A stretch of 64,000 nucleotides of DNA from Natronobeatus ordinarius (GTDB lineage: Archaea > Halobacteriota > Halobacteria > Halobacteriales > Natrialbaceae): NCBI RefSeq assembly GCF_024362485.1, contig NZ_CP101456.1:2914001-2978000 (forward strand). The letters run 5' to 3'. The translations under genes and the position numbers were made by a program. The notes beneath the pieces are model-generated. The model was not told the DNA's origin. It did not search any database and was given only the letters and a program-made list of their open reading frames with translations. This document shows positions 25,710 through 33,980 of this stretch, in pieces (within the stretch, counting starts at the first letter, position 1; each line of letters begins with the position of its first letter).

Positions 25710-25792
25710 GTGCTTTGCCAAGCCTGCTCTGCAGGGTCGAATTCGTCGCTGAAGGCCGGTTCGACCATGCAGTCGACGCTTGGCGGAGTACT
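25709..25792. repeat. 84-bp palindromic repeat element, copy 3
   Basis: This is the same 84-bp unit as at 9800-9967 and in the same orientation. It begins at the last base of the IclR stop codon and lies between that gene and the acyl-CoA dehydrogenase promoter. One base of the internal inverted repeat is changed (CCATGCA instead of CCCTGCA). Confidence 0.85.
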
Positions 25793-25883
25793 GACGCGAC
25801 CTCGAGCGACCGGGAGCGCAGTCTCGGACGGACAGCGGCAGAACGCGAAAGATTATGGTCTCCCTGAAAATACCTACTGGTGT

Positions 25884-27047
25884 ATGCTCGACTACGTCGA
25901 CCTGGAGGCGGACCTCTCCGCAGAGGAACGACTCATCCGTGACACCGCTCGCGAATTCGTCGCCGAAGAGGTGCAGCCGGACATCGGCGAACACTACGAG
26001 AACGGCACGTTCCCGACCGAACTCATCCCCGAGATGGGCGAGATGGGCTTTTTCGCACCCAACCTCGAGGGCTACGGCTCGCCGAACGTCTCCGAGACGG
26101 CCTACGGCCTGTTGATGCAGGAACTCGAGGCCTGTGACTCGGGACTGCGCTCGATGGCCTCCGTGCAGGGGGCGCTCGTGATGTACCCGATCCACGCCTT
26201 CGGCAGCGAGGCCCAGAAAGAAGAGTGGCTCCCCAAACTCGGTTCGGGCGAGGCCGTCGGCTGTTTCGGGCTCACCGAGCCCGAACACGGCTCGAACCCG
26301 TCGGGGATGGAGACCCACGCCGAACGCGACGAAGACGGCTACGTGCTCAACGGCTCGAAGACCTGGATCACCAACTCTCCGATCGCCGACGTCGCGGTCG
26401 TCTGGGCGCGCGACCGCTCGAGCGAGGACGAGCCGGTGCGCGGGTTCGTCGTCGAGACCGACCGCGACGGCGTCTCGACCAACAAGATCACCGAGAAGCT
26501 CTCGCTGCGCGCGTCGATCACCGGCGAGATCGGCCTGAACGACGTGCACGTCCCAGAGGAGAACGTCCTGCCGGGTGTCACCGGCATGAAGGGGCCGCTG
26601 TCGTGTCTCACCCAGGCGCGCTACGGCATCGCCTGGGGCGCCGTCGGCGCCGCCCGGGACTGCTTCGAGACCGCACGGCAGTACGCGCTGGATCGCGAGC
26701 AGTTCGGCGGCCCGATCGCTCGCTTCCAGATCCAGCAGGAGAAGCTCGCGGAGATGGCCACTCAGATCACGCTGGCGCAGCTGCTGGCGTACCGACTGGC
26801 CGACCTCAAAGAGCGCGGCGAGCTCCGCCCCCAGCAGGTCTCGATGGCCAAGCGCAACAACGTCCGGATGGCACGCAACCAGGCGCGGGTCGCCCGCGAG
26901 ATGCTCGGCGGCAACGGCATCACGTCCGACTACTCGCCGATGCGCCACATGGCCAACTTAGAGACCGTCTACACCTACGAGGGGACCCACGACATCCACT
27001 CGCTGATCCTCGGCCACGACCTCACGGGCATCGCCGCCTTCGAGTGA
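25884..27047 (+). CDS. acyl-CoA dehydrogenase, glutaryl-CoA dehydrogenase type
   Basis: A 387-residue acyl-CoA dehydrogenase. GCFGLTEPEHGSNPSGMET, NGSKTWITNSPIADV and the catalytic-Glu segment TVYTYEGTHDIHSLILG are all present. The motif DSGLRSMASVQGALVMYP closely resembles the glutaryl-CoA dehydrogenase substrate loop, where the Arg binds the gamma-carboxylate. GCDH converts glutaryl-CoA to crotonyl-CoA and CO2. It is followed after 4 bp by a CaiB-type CoA-transferase that could activate glutarate. The ATG at 25884 is chosen since the upstream part of the open frame lies inside the repeat element. A TATA-like run lies about 30 bp before it. Confidence 0.88.
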   Translation: MLDYVDLEADLSAEERLIRDTAREFVAEEVQPDIGEHYENGTFPTELIPEMGEMGFFAPNLEGYGSPNVSETAYGLLMQELEACDSGLRSMASVQGALVMYPIHAFGSEAQKEEWLPKLGSGEAVGCFGLTEPEHGSNPSGMETHAERDEDGYVLNGSKTWITNSPIADVAVVWARDRSSEDEPVRGFVVETDRDGVSTNKITEKLSLRASITGEIGLNDVHVPEENVLPGVTGMKGPLSCLTQARYGIAWGAVGAARDCFETARQYALDREQFGGPIARFQIQQEKLAEMATQITLAQLLAYRLADLKERGELRPQQVSMAKRNNVRMARNQARVAREMLGGNGITSDYSPMRHMANLETVYTYEGTHDIHSLILGHDLTGIAAFE

Positions 27048-27051
27048 GCAG

Positions 27052-28281
27052 ATGGTCGGAGAAGCACGCGAGCCCGACTCCGAGACGGGGCCGCTCGAGG
27101 GGATCACCGTCCTCGACGCCTCGCAGGTGCTCGTCGGGCCGTTCTGTACGATGCAACTGGCCGACCTGGGCGCGGACGTGATCAAGGTCGAACGCCCCGG
27201 CGTCGGCGACCAGACGCGCGGCTGGCATCCGCCCCAGTTCGGCGAGGGCGACGAGGGCGTCAGCGCCTACTACTCGAGTGTCAACCGGAACAAGCGCTCG
27301 ATCACGCTGAACCTCAAGTCCGAGGAGGGTCGTGAGCTGCTTCGCGAGCTCGCCCGCGACGCGGACGTCTTCGTCGAGAACTTCCGGGTCGGCACGCTCG
27401 AGGAGTGGGGACTGGGCTACGAGGAGCTCTCGGCCGAGAACCCCGACCTGGTGTACTGCTCGCTATCGGGCTACGGCGAGTGGGGGCCGTACGCCGAGCG
27501 GCCCGCCTACGACCTGATCATGCAGGCCGAGGGCGGGTTCATGAGCATCACCGGCGAAGAAGGCGGCCCACCGGTTCGCGTCGGCGTCGCCATCGCCGAC
27601 ATCGGCGCGGGAATGTACGCCACGCAAGCGATCCTCTCTGCGCTGTTCCACCGCGAGCGCGGCGGGAGCGGCCAGAAGGTAGACGTCAGCCTCTTCGACG
27701 GCCAGGTCGCCTGGCTCTCGTACATGGCAAGTTACTACTTCGCGACGGGCGAGCCACCGGGACGGATGGGCAGCAAACACCCGACGATCACCCCCTACCA
27801 GGCGTTCCCCACCCGGGACGGCTACGTCGTCGTCGCGGCGGCCTCCGAGAAGCTCTGGCGGAACCTCTGTCGTGCCCTCGAGCGCGCGGACCTCCTCGAG
27901 GACGAGCGCTTCGAGACGAACGCCGACCGGGTCGAACACCGCGAGGCGCTCGAGGAACTCCTCGAGGCCGAGTTCGCAGACCGGACGACCGAGGAGGTGG
28001 TCGAGACGCTCGAGGCGGGCGACGTCCCCGCTCGCGCGGTCCACGACGTGGGGGACGTCTTCGACCATCCACAGGTCGAGGCTCGAGGGATGCACCACGA
28101 GGTCCCCCATCCCGACGTGGGATCGATCGAGATGGCCGGCAGCCCGATGCACCTCTCGGGGACGCCGACGACGATCCGCAGCCACCCGCCGAAACTCGGC
28201 GAGCACACCGACGAGGTGCTCGCCGAACTCGGGTACTCGGCGGACGAACGAGAACGGTTGCGCGAGGACCAGGTCGTCTGA
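27052..28281 (+). CDS. class III CoA-transferase (CaiB/BaiF), candidate glutarate CoA-transferase
   Basis: A 409-residue family III CoA-transferase. GITVLDASQVLVGPFCTMQLADLGADVIKVE is the expected opening. YSSVNRNKRSITLNLKSEEG and ADVFVENFRVGTLEEWGLGY follow. The catalytic Asp is in VGVAIADIGAGMYATQAI. The C-terminal half includes the HHEVPHP-type segment of the family. These enzymes transfer CoA between carboxylic acids through an aspartyl-CoA intermediate. Its start is 4 bp after the acyl-CoA dehydrogenase stop, so the two form an operon. The pair matches glutarate activation followed by oxidative decarboxylation, as known from lysine catabolism; this pathway link is inference from the gene pair. 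Confidence 0.88.
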   Translation: MVGEAREPDSETGPLEGITVLDASQVLVGPFCTMQLADLGADVIKVERPGVGDQTRGWHPPQFGEGDEGVSAYYSSVNRNKRSITLNLKSEEGRELLRELARDADVFVENFRVGTLEEWGLGYEELSAENPDLVYCSLSGYGEWGPYAERPAYDLIMQAEGGFMSITGEEGGPPVRVGVAIADIGAGMYATQAILSALFHRERGGSGQKVDVSLFDGQVAWLSYMASYYFATGEPPGRMGSKHPTITPYQAFPTRDGYVVVAAASEKLWRNLCRALERADLLEDERFETNADRVEHREALEELLEAEFADRTTEEVVETLEAGDVPARAVHDVGDVFDHPQVEARGMHHEVPHPDVGSIEMAGSPMHLSGTPTTIRSHPPKLGEHTDEVLAELGYSADERERLREDQVV

Positions 28282-28405
28282 CGGTTTTCGGCGGGATCGT
28301 CCCACGGCTCACGACGGACCCGACGAGCCGTCCTACCGGCCTGCTCGTCCGTAATCAATTTATTCGTGACATAACGGTTATCCGGTTCGAAGCGAGTGAG
28401 AGCGT

Positions 28406-28825
28406 ATGGTCGTCGTCGCAGCGGTTGACCGATCGGAGGATGCACAGGACGTGATCGCGGAGGGAACGCAACTCGCCAGCGCGCTCGAGGTTCCGCTCCA
28501 CGTCGTTCACGCGGTGGGCTCGGCGGAGTTCGCGCAACTCCAACGAGAACACGTCTCGAGTACCGACGCCGAGGGCGGCGTCCTGAGCCGGCGCGACGTC
28601 GCGGCGGAACGGGCGCGCGAACTCGTGAACGCGGAGGACGACGCGATCGAGATCGCCGGACTGGACGGTGAGCCGGCCGAATCGATCGTCGAGTACGCCA
28701 ACGAGCGTGACGCGGCGTACGTCGTCCTCGGCGGCCGCGATCGGACGCCGGCGGGAAAAGCGGTCTTCGGGAGCGTCGCCCAGTCGGTGATCCTGTCGCT
28801 GGACCGTCCCGTCGTCGTCGTGTGA
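28406..28825 (+). CDS. universal stress protein, UspA family (second)
   Basis: A 139-residue UspA-fold protein. It begins VVVAAVDRSEDAQDVIAEG, the first strand with the nucleotide-contacting Asp. It ends VLGGRDRTPAGKAVFGSVAQS, the G-x2-G-like nucleotide loop and GSVA motif, then LDRPVVVV. It is probably ATP-binding. It stands alone between the CoA-transferase gene and the convergent TRAP-transporter gene. Its sequence is distinct from the copy at 1446. Confidence 0.87.
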   Translation: MVVVAAVDRSEDAQDVIAEGTQLASALEVPLHVVHAVGSAEFAQLQREHVSSTDAEGGVLSRRDVAAERARELVNAEDDAIEIAGLDGEPAESIVEYANERDAAYVVLGGRDRTPAGKAVFGSVAQSVILSLDRPVVVV

Positions 28826-28941
28826 GTTTGCCGGTCGTGACTGGTTGCTGATTCGGTCGCGATCCGTCCTGCGGTCGCGATAAAACGGAACGAGCCGACG
28901 GCGCGTCAGTGATCCGTTTCGTCGACGGACCGGACGCAGGA

Positions 28942-31005
28942 TTATCGCTTCGCGCCGGAGACGAACGGTAGTCCGCCGTTCACGACGGTGTACTGCCGAC
29001 CGGCGATAACGACGACCACGGCGAGTCCAATCGCGTCAGTCGCGACGCCGGGGGCCAGCAGCGTCAGCGCGCCGGCGAACAGGACGAGCCGCTCGGGCAC
29101 GGACGTATCGTCGAAGAGGTACGCCTGCGTCGACGCCGAGAGGGCGACCACCCCGACGATGGCGGTCGCCACGCTGAGGGCGATCGCCGGGACGTGCCCC
29201 ATCGTGACCGAAGCCGGGTCGGCCATGAGGATGAGTTCGGGTCCGTAGACGAACAGGAAGGGGATGATGAACCCGACGAGCGCGATGCCGAGTGCGGTGG
29301 CACCCGTCCGCCACGGGTCGGATTCGGCGATCCCGCTGGCGGTGAACACCGCGAGCATGATCGGGGGCGTGATGGCGCTGATGATCGCGAAGTAGAAGAT
29401 GAACAGGTGCGCTGCGAGTTCGGGCACGCCGAGGTCCATGAGCGCGGGTGCACCGAGCGCTGCGACGACGACGTACGCTGCGGTCGTCGGCAGTCCCATC
29501 CCGAGGACGATCGACGCGATCATCGTCAGCACGAGGCCGATGATGAGCACACCGCCGGAGAGGTTCGCCACGAGCGAACTGAACGCCAGCCCCAGCCCGG
29601 TGAGGGTGACGACGCCGACGACGATTCCCGCCGTGGCACACGCGGCCGCGACGACGAGCGTCATCCGAATTCCGCGGTCGAACGCACCCACTGCGGTCCC
29701 GGCCGCAGTGGCGGCCATCGATCGGGCCGTCTGCGTGTCACCCGAGCCGAGCGCCCGCAGGAACGCGATCACTGCAGATGGGGGCGTTGCGACGACGACC
29801 GTCAGGACGATCGCGACGAACCCGGCGAGCATCGCGGTGTAGCCCTGGACGAGCAGGACGACCAGCGCGATGATCGGGATCGTGAAGTGAACGCCGGTTT
29901 TGAGCAGCTCCCAGGAGTCCGGTAGTTCGGACTTCGGTCGCCCTTCGAGCCCCTGTTTCTTTGCGCGGAAGTGGACCGCCATGCCGACGCAGAGAAAGTA
30001 CAGCAGGGCGGGGATCACCGCCGCGGCGATAATGTAGACGTACGAGATGCCGGTCCAGACGGCCATGATGAACGCGCCAGCGCCCATCACCGGCGGCATG
30101 ATCTGACCGCCGCTCGAGGCCGAGGACTCGACGGCGGCGGCGTAGTGGTCGTCGAACCCGGTCCGTTTCATGAGCGGAATGGTGAACGCTCCGGTCGTCG
30201 CCGTGTTCGCGACGGCGCTTCCGTTCAGACTCGCCATGAAGCCGCTCGCGAGGACGGACGTCTTGGCGGGGCCGCCCGCCATCCGTCCGGTGTAGCCGTA
30301 CGCGAGGTCGATGAACCAGTCGCCGATGCCTGTGACCTCGAGAAACGCCCCGAAGATGATAAAGAGGACGACGAACGTGGCGCTCACGCCGAGTGGGATA
30401 CCGAAGATCCCTTCGGTGGAGAGGTAGAGGTGTGAGACGACGCGCTCGACGCCGTAGCCGCGGTGGGCGAGGAGCCCGGGCATGACCGGCCCGAGGAAGG
30501 CGTAGGCGATGAACGTGATCGCGATGAGCGGGAGGATGATACCGGTCGTCCGCCGGGTCATCTCGAGGACGACGAGGATCGAGAGGACGCCGAAGACGAT
30601 GTCGAGCGTCGTCGGTGCGCCCGCTCGCGCCGCGAAGTCGCCGTACTCGACGGCGTACGCGAGGTAGAGGACGCTCGGGATCGTGATGCCCACGAGCAGC
30701 CAGTCGTACCACGGGACGCGGCCCGAAGACTCGCCCGTATGCGACTCATACCAGAGGAACACCAGCACCGCCATGAACGCGAGGTGGATCGGTCGGTGGA
30801 TGAACGCGCCCGGAACGCCGATCCACGGTGCGGGCGTCACCGTGTGGTAAATCCCCGCGACGACGGCGATCGCCATCGCGAGATGCATGATTCTGCCCGA
30901 TAGCGGTCGCTTGGTCATCCCACTGAAGTGACTACCTCTCGTGGATTCGTCCGTTTCCTCACTGAGATCGATGTCGAGCCCTTCGTTTGGATTACTGCTA
31001 CTCAT
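28942..31005 (-). CDS. TRAP transporter fused permease (DctMQ-type), TAXI system
   Basis: A 687-residue membrane protein with a cytoplasmic acidic N-terminus (EETDESTRG) and about 16-18 hydrophobic segments. The first four-helix part corresponds to the small DctQ subunit; the remainder is the DctM large subunit. Recognisable segments include ASGFMASLNGSAVANTATTG, SSGGQIMPPVMGAGAFIMA and SAITPPIMLAVFTASG, all typical of the 4TM/12TM fused TRAP permeases that work with TAXI solute-binding proteins. It imports an organic acid or amino-acid-like solute with sodium or protons. The DUF1850 protein and binding protein upstream complete the operon. Confidence 0.9.
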   Translation of the reverse strand: MSSSNPNEGLDIDLSEETDESTRGSHFSGMTKRPLSGRIMHLAMAIAVVAGIYHTVTPAPWIGVPGAFIHRPIHLAFMAVLVFLWYESHTGESSGRVPWYDWLLVGITIPSVLYLAYAVEYGDFAARAGAPTTLDIVFGVLSILVVLEMTRRTTGIILPLIAITFIAYAFLGPVMPGLLAHRGYGVERVVSHLYLSTEGIFGIPLGVSATFVVLFIIFGAFLEVTGIGDWFIDLAYGYTGRMAGGPAKTSVLASGFMASLNGSAVANTATTGAFTIPLMKRTGFDDHYAAAVESSASSGGQIMPPVMGAGAFIMAVWTGISYVYIIAAAVIPALLYFLCVGMAVHFRAKKQGLEGRPKSELPDSWELLKTGVHFTIPIIALVVLLVQGYTAMLAGFVAIVLTVVVATPPSAVIAFLRALGSGDTQTARSMAATAAGTAVGAFDRGIRMTLVVAAACATAGIVVGVVTLTGLGLAFSSLVANLSGGVLIIGLVLTMIASIVLGMGLPTTAAYVVVAALGAPALMDLGVPELAAHLFIFYFAIISAITPPIMLAVFTASGIAESDPWRTGATALGIALVGFIIPFLFVYGPELILMADPASVTMGHVPAIALSVATAIVGVVALSASTQAYLFDDTSVPERLVLFAGALTLLAPGVATDAIGLAVVVVIAGRQYTVVNGGLPFVSGAKR

Positions 31006-31029
31006 GGTTGGCGGTTGTCGTGTTCCCTC

Positions 31030-31551
31030 TTACCAGCGGCCGGCCGCGGAGAGCAGCCGATAGACGGCGTAGTTGGTCCGTTCGGCCGAGAACTGGATCG
31101 TCGACCCACTCTCTGCGTACGACTGGAGCGGCCGTTCCCGCCCGTCGATCACGAGGTCCTGTTCGGTCGTCGACGCGACGCGTACCGAAAACGTCCCCAG
31201 TTCACGTTCGAACTCGCTGACGGTCATGTTCCCCTCCCGGTACGTCTCGCGACTGTGCTCGAGGCCCGCTGCGTGGTAGGCGTACGCCTCACGAACCTGT
31301 ACGATGTCGGAACCGTCGACGACGTACGTCTCGTGGATCGGCGTCTTCTCGAAAGAGTGGACGTACCGGATCTCGAACTCCTCGCCCTCCTCGAGCGGGT
31401 AGACGGCGAGTGTTTCTCCCGACTCCCTGTCGGTGAGCTGTACCGTCGTGATCGTCGGCGCGGCCGCGGCTACAGCGAGCAGGAAGACCGCACCGACGAG
31501 GATGGAGGCGCCGGCGACGCGGAGTATCCTCGACGCCTTACAGGCCGACAT
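31030..31551 (-). CDS. DUF1850-type protein of TRAP operon
   Basis: A 173-residue protein with an N-terminal hydrophobic segment (ILRVAGASILVGAVFLLAVA) that could be a signal anchor, then a beta-rich domain with EEFEIRYVHSFEKTPIHETYVV and AGLEHSRETYREGNMTVSEF. This layout and the position between a TAXI solute-binding protein and a fused TRAP permease are the hallmark of DUF1850 proteins, whose role in transport is not established. It overlaps the binding-protein gene by 14 bp and ends 24 bp before the permease start. Confidence 0.8.
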   Translation of the reverse strand: MSACKASRILRVAGASILVGAVFLLAVAAAAPTITTVQLTDRESGETLAVYPLEEGEEFEIRYVHSFEKTPIHETYVVDGSDIVQVREAYAYHAAGLEHSRETYREGNMTVSEFERELGTFSVRVASTTEQDLVIDGRERPLQSYAESGSTIQFSAERTNYAVYRLLSAAGRW

Positions 31552-32509
31552 CGTCGAGGTACGCTTCCGATCCCGGGTGGAGGTCGATCGGGGAGCCGCG
31601 AGCGGTCCCCTCGAACTCCCCGACGACGTCGTGGATGGTAGCGAGGTCGTCGAGGTTCTCGTAGATCGCTTCCGTGATGTCGTAGACGAGGTCTTCGTCA
31701 GCGTCCTCGTTGACGATCATGGTGTTCACGACGCCGGGGTTGTGGACCTCGTAGTCCTGGTCGGGATAGGTGTCGGGCTCGATCGTGGCTGCCGTGTAGT
31801 AGGGGAACTCGTCGTCGATCGCCGCGAGGTCGTCCTCGGGGAAGCTCAGCAGGCGGATGTCACGCTGACTGGTGACTTCCTCGATCGAGGACGTCGGCGG
31901 GCCGACACTCCAGAAGCCGGCGTCGATCTGTCCGTCGATCAGCGCATCGGCAGTCTCGGCGAACGACAGCCGCTCTTCGTTGATGTCGTCGTAGCTCAGG
32001 CCGTACCACTCGAGCAGTTCCTGGGCGATGACCTCCGTGCCGCTGCCGGGCGAACCGACGCTCACGTCGAGTCCCTCGAGGTCGTCGAGCGTCTCGACCT
32101 CGGAGTCTTCGGGGACGACGACCTGTGTGTGGTTGACGTACGCGCCGAACATCGCCTGGAGCGGTTCGGGCTCGTCGAAGTCGCCTTCTCCGTCGACCGC
32201 CAGCAACACCGAGTTACTGAGCGCGAGCGCCATCGTCATCTCCCCGCCGCCGACCTCTCGAGCGTTCTCGACGCTCGCGCCAGTCGACTCCGCAGACGCA
32301 TTGATCCCCTCGAGTTCCTCGTTGAGCAAGTCGGCGATCCCGCCACCGAGGATGTAGTAGACGCCACCGGTTCCGCCCGTTCCGATGGTGACGAACTGGT
32401 CGTCGGAACCGAGACAGCCCGCCATCGCAGCGAGTCCACCGGCTGCACTCACACTCGTCGCTTTCAGGAACGTCCGACGGTCGTATCCGTAACGGCTAGA
32501 GCCAGTCAT
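31538..32509 (-). CDS. TAXI-family TRAP transporter solute-binding lipoprotein
   Basis: A 323-residue binding protein. A twin-arginine-like and lipobox signal (DRRTFLKATSVSAAGGLA, then AGCLG) anchors it outside the cell. The mature part starts with VTIGTGGTGGVYYILGGGIA, the TAXI signature. Two lobes follow, with DLEGLDVSVGSPGSGTEVIAQ and IDAGFWSVGPPTSSIEEV. TAXI proteins bind glutamate, 2-oxoglutarate or related carboxylates; the substrate here is not evident. The ATG at 32509 is preferred over an upstream extension. It is the first gene of the three-gene transporter operon. The SDR-cupin-FAH operon sits immediately upstream on the same strand. Confidence 0.88.
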   Translation of the reverse strand: MTGSSRYGYDRRTFLKATSVSAAGGLAAMAGCLGSDDQFVTIGTGGTGGVYYILGGGIADLLNEELEGINASAESTGASVENAREVGGGEMTMALALSNSVLLAVDGEGDFDEPEPLQAMFGAYVNHTQVVVPEDSEVETLDDLEGLDVSVGSPGSGTEVIAQELLEWYGLSYDDINEERLSFAETADALIDGQIDAGFWSVGPPTSSIEEVTSQRDIRLLSFPEDDLAAIDDEFPYYTAATIEPDTYPDQDYEVHNPGVVNTMIVNEDADEDLVYDITEAIYENLDDLATIHDVVGEFEGTARGSPIDLHPGSEAYLDDVGL

Positions 32510-32682
32510 TACAATTGCTACACACCAACATGAACTAATAAATGTTACTGAATATCGTATGTGGTTTTTCATTATTGTCGTAATATATACTGCTCAAGAT
32601 TAATCGCCTCCTGGCAGAACCGACCGTAGCGCGTCGTACGAGATCCACATCGGTGTTGGCTGGGACTTCCTCTCGGTCGAGA

Positions 32683-32818
32683 TAGTACTCGTTGAACGTC
32701 ATTGCACACCTGGCCACGAACATCGGCGGCCAGCCTCGACCTCGTTGCCGAGGCCGGCCGCTCGGCTGTGGCTGGCCGCTCGACTGTAGCCGGGTGAAAG
32801 TCGTCTCAACGAGTACTA
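32683..32818. repeat. 136-bp MITE-like element with perfect 13-bp terminal inverted repeats, copy 1
   Basis: TAGTACTCGTTGA (32683-32695) is exactly mirrored by TCAACGAGTACTA (32806-32818). Inside lie further inverted arms (GCCAGC / GCTGGC, CCGGCCGCTCG). No transposase ORF is present. The right end overlaps the 3' end of the FAH-family gene and supplies its last few codons and stop. A related copy lies at 59549-59670. Confidence 0.8.
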
Positions 32819-33639
32819 CACCGCATCACCGGCGCGTCGACGGTACCGATCGTTTCGACGGCAGCGCTGACGTGATCGCCCGGCTCGATCGGTTCCGCAC
32901 CCGGCGTCCCCGTGCTGATCAGGTCGCCCACCTCGAGGGTCATCACGCGCGAGTGAAACGAGACGAGTTCTCGCGGCGAGAACAGCATGTTCCGGATCTC
33001 GTTCTCGGCTGCGACTCGATCGTCGACGACCGTCTGCACGGTCACCTCCTCGAGCGCCAGCGGCTCGTCGGGGACGGCGATCGCCGGTCCGACGACGAGG
33101 AAGCTGTCAAAACTCTTCGCCCGGGTCAGGAAGCGGGGGTTGCGCTGGAGGATGTCCTCGGCGGTCATGTCGATGACCGGCAGGTAGCCCGCGACGACGT
33201 CGTCGACGGACTCCTCCTCGAGGTCGCGACACTCACGGCCGATCACCACGCCGAGTTCCGCCTCGGCGGTGACCCGCTCGCTCTGCTCGAGCGGCGGGAG
33301 CCTGATCGGGCCGCCCGGCCCCGTGACGGCGGTCCCGGGCTTCATGAAGCTCGCCGGTTCGTCGGGCCGTTGCTCGTCGAGGTCGCCGGCGTGTTCGGCG
33401 TAGTTCAGGCCGATACCCCACAGCTTCCCGAACGACGCGAGTGGCGGACCGAACCGGACCGCGTCGGCGTCGATCCGGTCGGCCGTCGCCGTCTCGACGT
33501 CGGGGAGCGTCCCCGCCGCGGCTCTCGGGAGCGCCTCGCAGACGCTTCCCAGCGTGGGGTCTGCCGCCGAGAGCGGGACGAACCCCTCGTCGTCGCCGAG
33601 CAGCGGTCGGCCGGCTGCGGTGCGTGCGAGGTACTTCAT
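32806..33639 (-). CDS. fumarylacetoacetate hydrolase family protein
   Basis: A 277-residue FAH-fold hydrolase or decarboxylase. The start MKYLARTAAGRPLLGDDEG is the expected N-terminus. The central motif GIGLNYAEHAGDL contains the His of the metal and catalytic site, and AEAELGVVIGRECRDLEEE the acidic metal ligands. PVIDMTAEDILQRNPRFLTRAKSFDSF and LISTGTPGAEPIEPGDHV complete the fold. Relatives cleave C-C bonds of acylpyruvates or decarboxylate oxo-diacids. It overlaps the cupin gene by 4 bp in one operon with an SDR. The last six codons lie inside a MITE-like element. Confidence 0.85.
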   Translation of the reverse strand: MKYLARTAAGRPLLGDDEGFVPLSAADPTLGSVCEALPRAAAGTLPDVETATADRIDADAVRFGPPLASFGKLWGIGLNYAEHAGDLDEQRPDEPASFMKPGTAVTGPGGPIRLPPLEQSERVTAEAELGVVIGRECRDLEEESVDDVVAGYLPVIDMTAEDILQRNPRFLTRAKSFDSFLVVGPAIAVPDEPLALEEVTVQTVVDDRVAAENEIRNMLFSPRELVSFHSRVMTLEVGDLISTGTPGAEPIEPGDHVSAAVETIGTVDAPVMRCSTR

Positions 33640-33980
33640 TCGCGATCGGTCCAGAAGTCGAACGAACGTCCGGGCGCGAACACGTCGAGGCCGACGGCTC
33701 GCTCGTCGCCGGTGTTCTCCACCCGGTGGGCCTCCCAGGCGTCGAGCCAGACGGAATCGTACTGCTGCAGGGTGATCTCGTCGTCTTCGGTCACGACCGT
33801 CAGCTCGCCCTCGAGACAGATGCAGACCTGCTCGTTCTCGTGGTCGTGCATCGGCGAACTGTGCCCCGGCGGCTTCTCGAACCACTCGAAGGCGAACGCC
33901 TCGCTGCCGGCCATCGAGACGCGACGCCAGCCCTCCTCGGGCTCGTACGTCTCCGCCTCGTCGAATTCGACGGGCTTCAT
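33636..33980 (-). CDS. cupin-domain protein
   Basis: A 114-residue single-domain cupin. The metal motif 1 is PMHDHENEQVCICLEGELTV (HxH plus Glu), and motif 2 is WLDAWEAHRVENTGDE with the second His. The fold is a small beta-barrel. It overlaps the SDR gene upstream and the FAH gene downstream by 4 bp each, so all three are translationally coupled. It could be an isomerase, dioxygenase or binding protein acting on the same small carbonyl compound. The sequence alone does not decide. Confidence 0.85.
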   Translation of the reverse strand: MKPVEFDEAETYEPEEGWRRVSMAGSEAFAFEWFEKPPGHSSPMHDHENEQVCICLEGELTVVTEDDEITLQQYDSVWLDAWEAHRVENTGDERAVGLDVFAPGRSFDFWTDRE

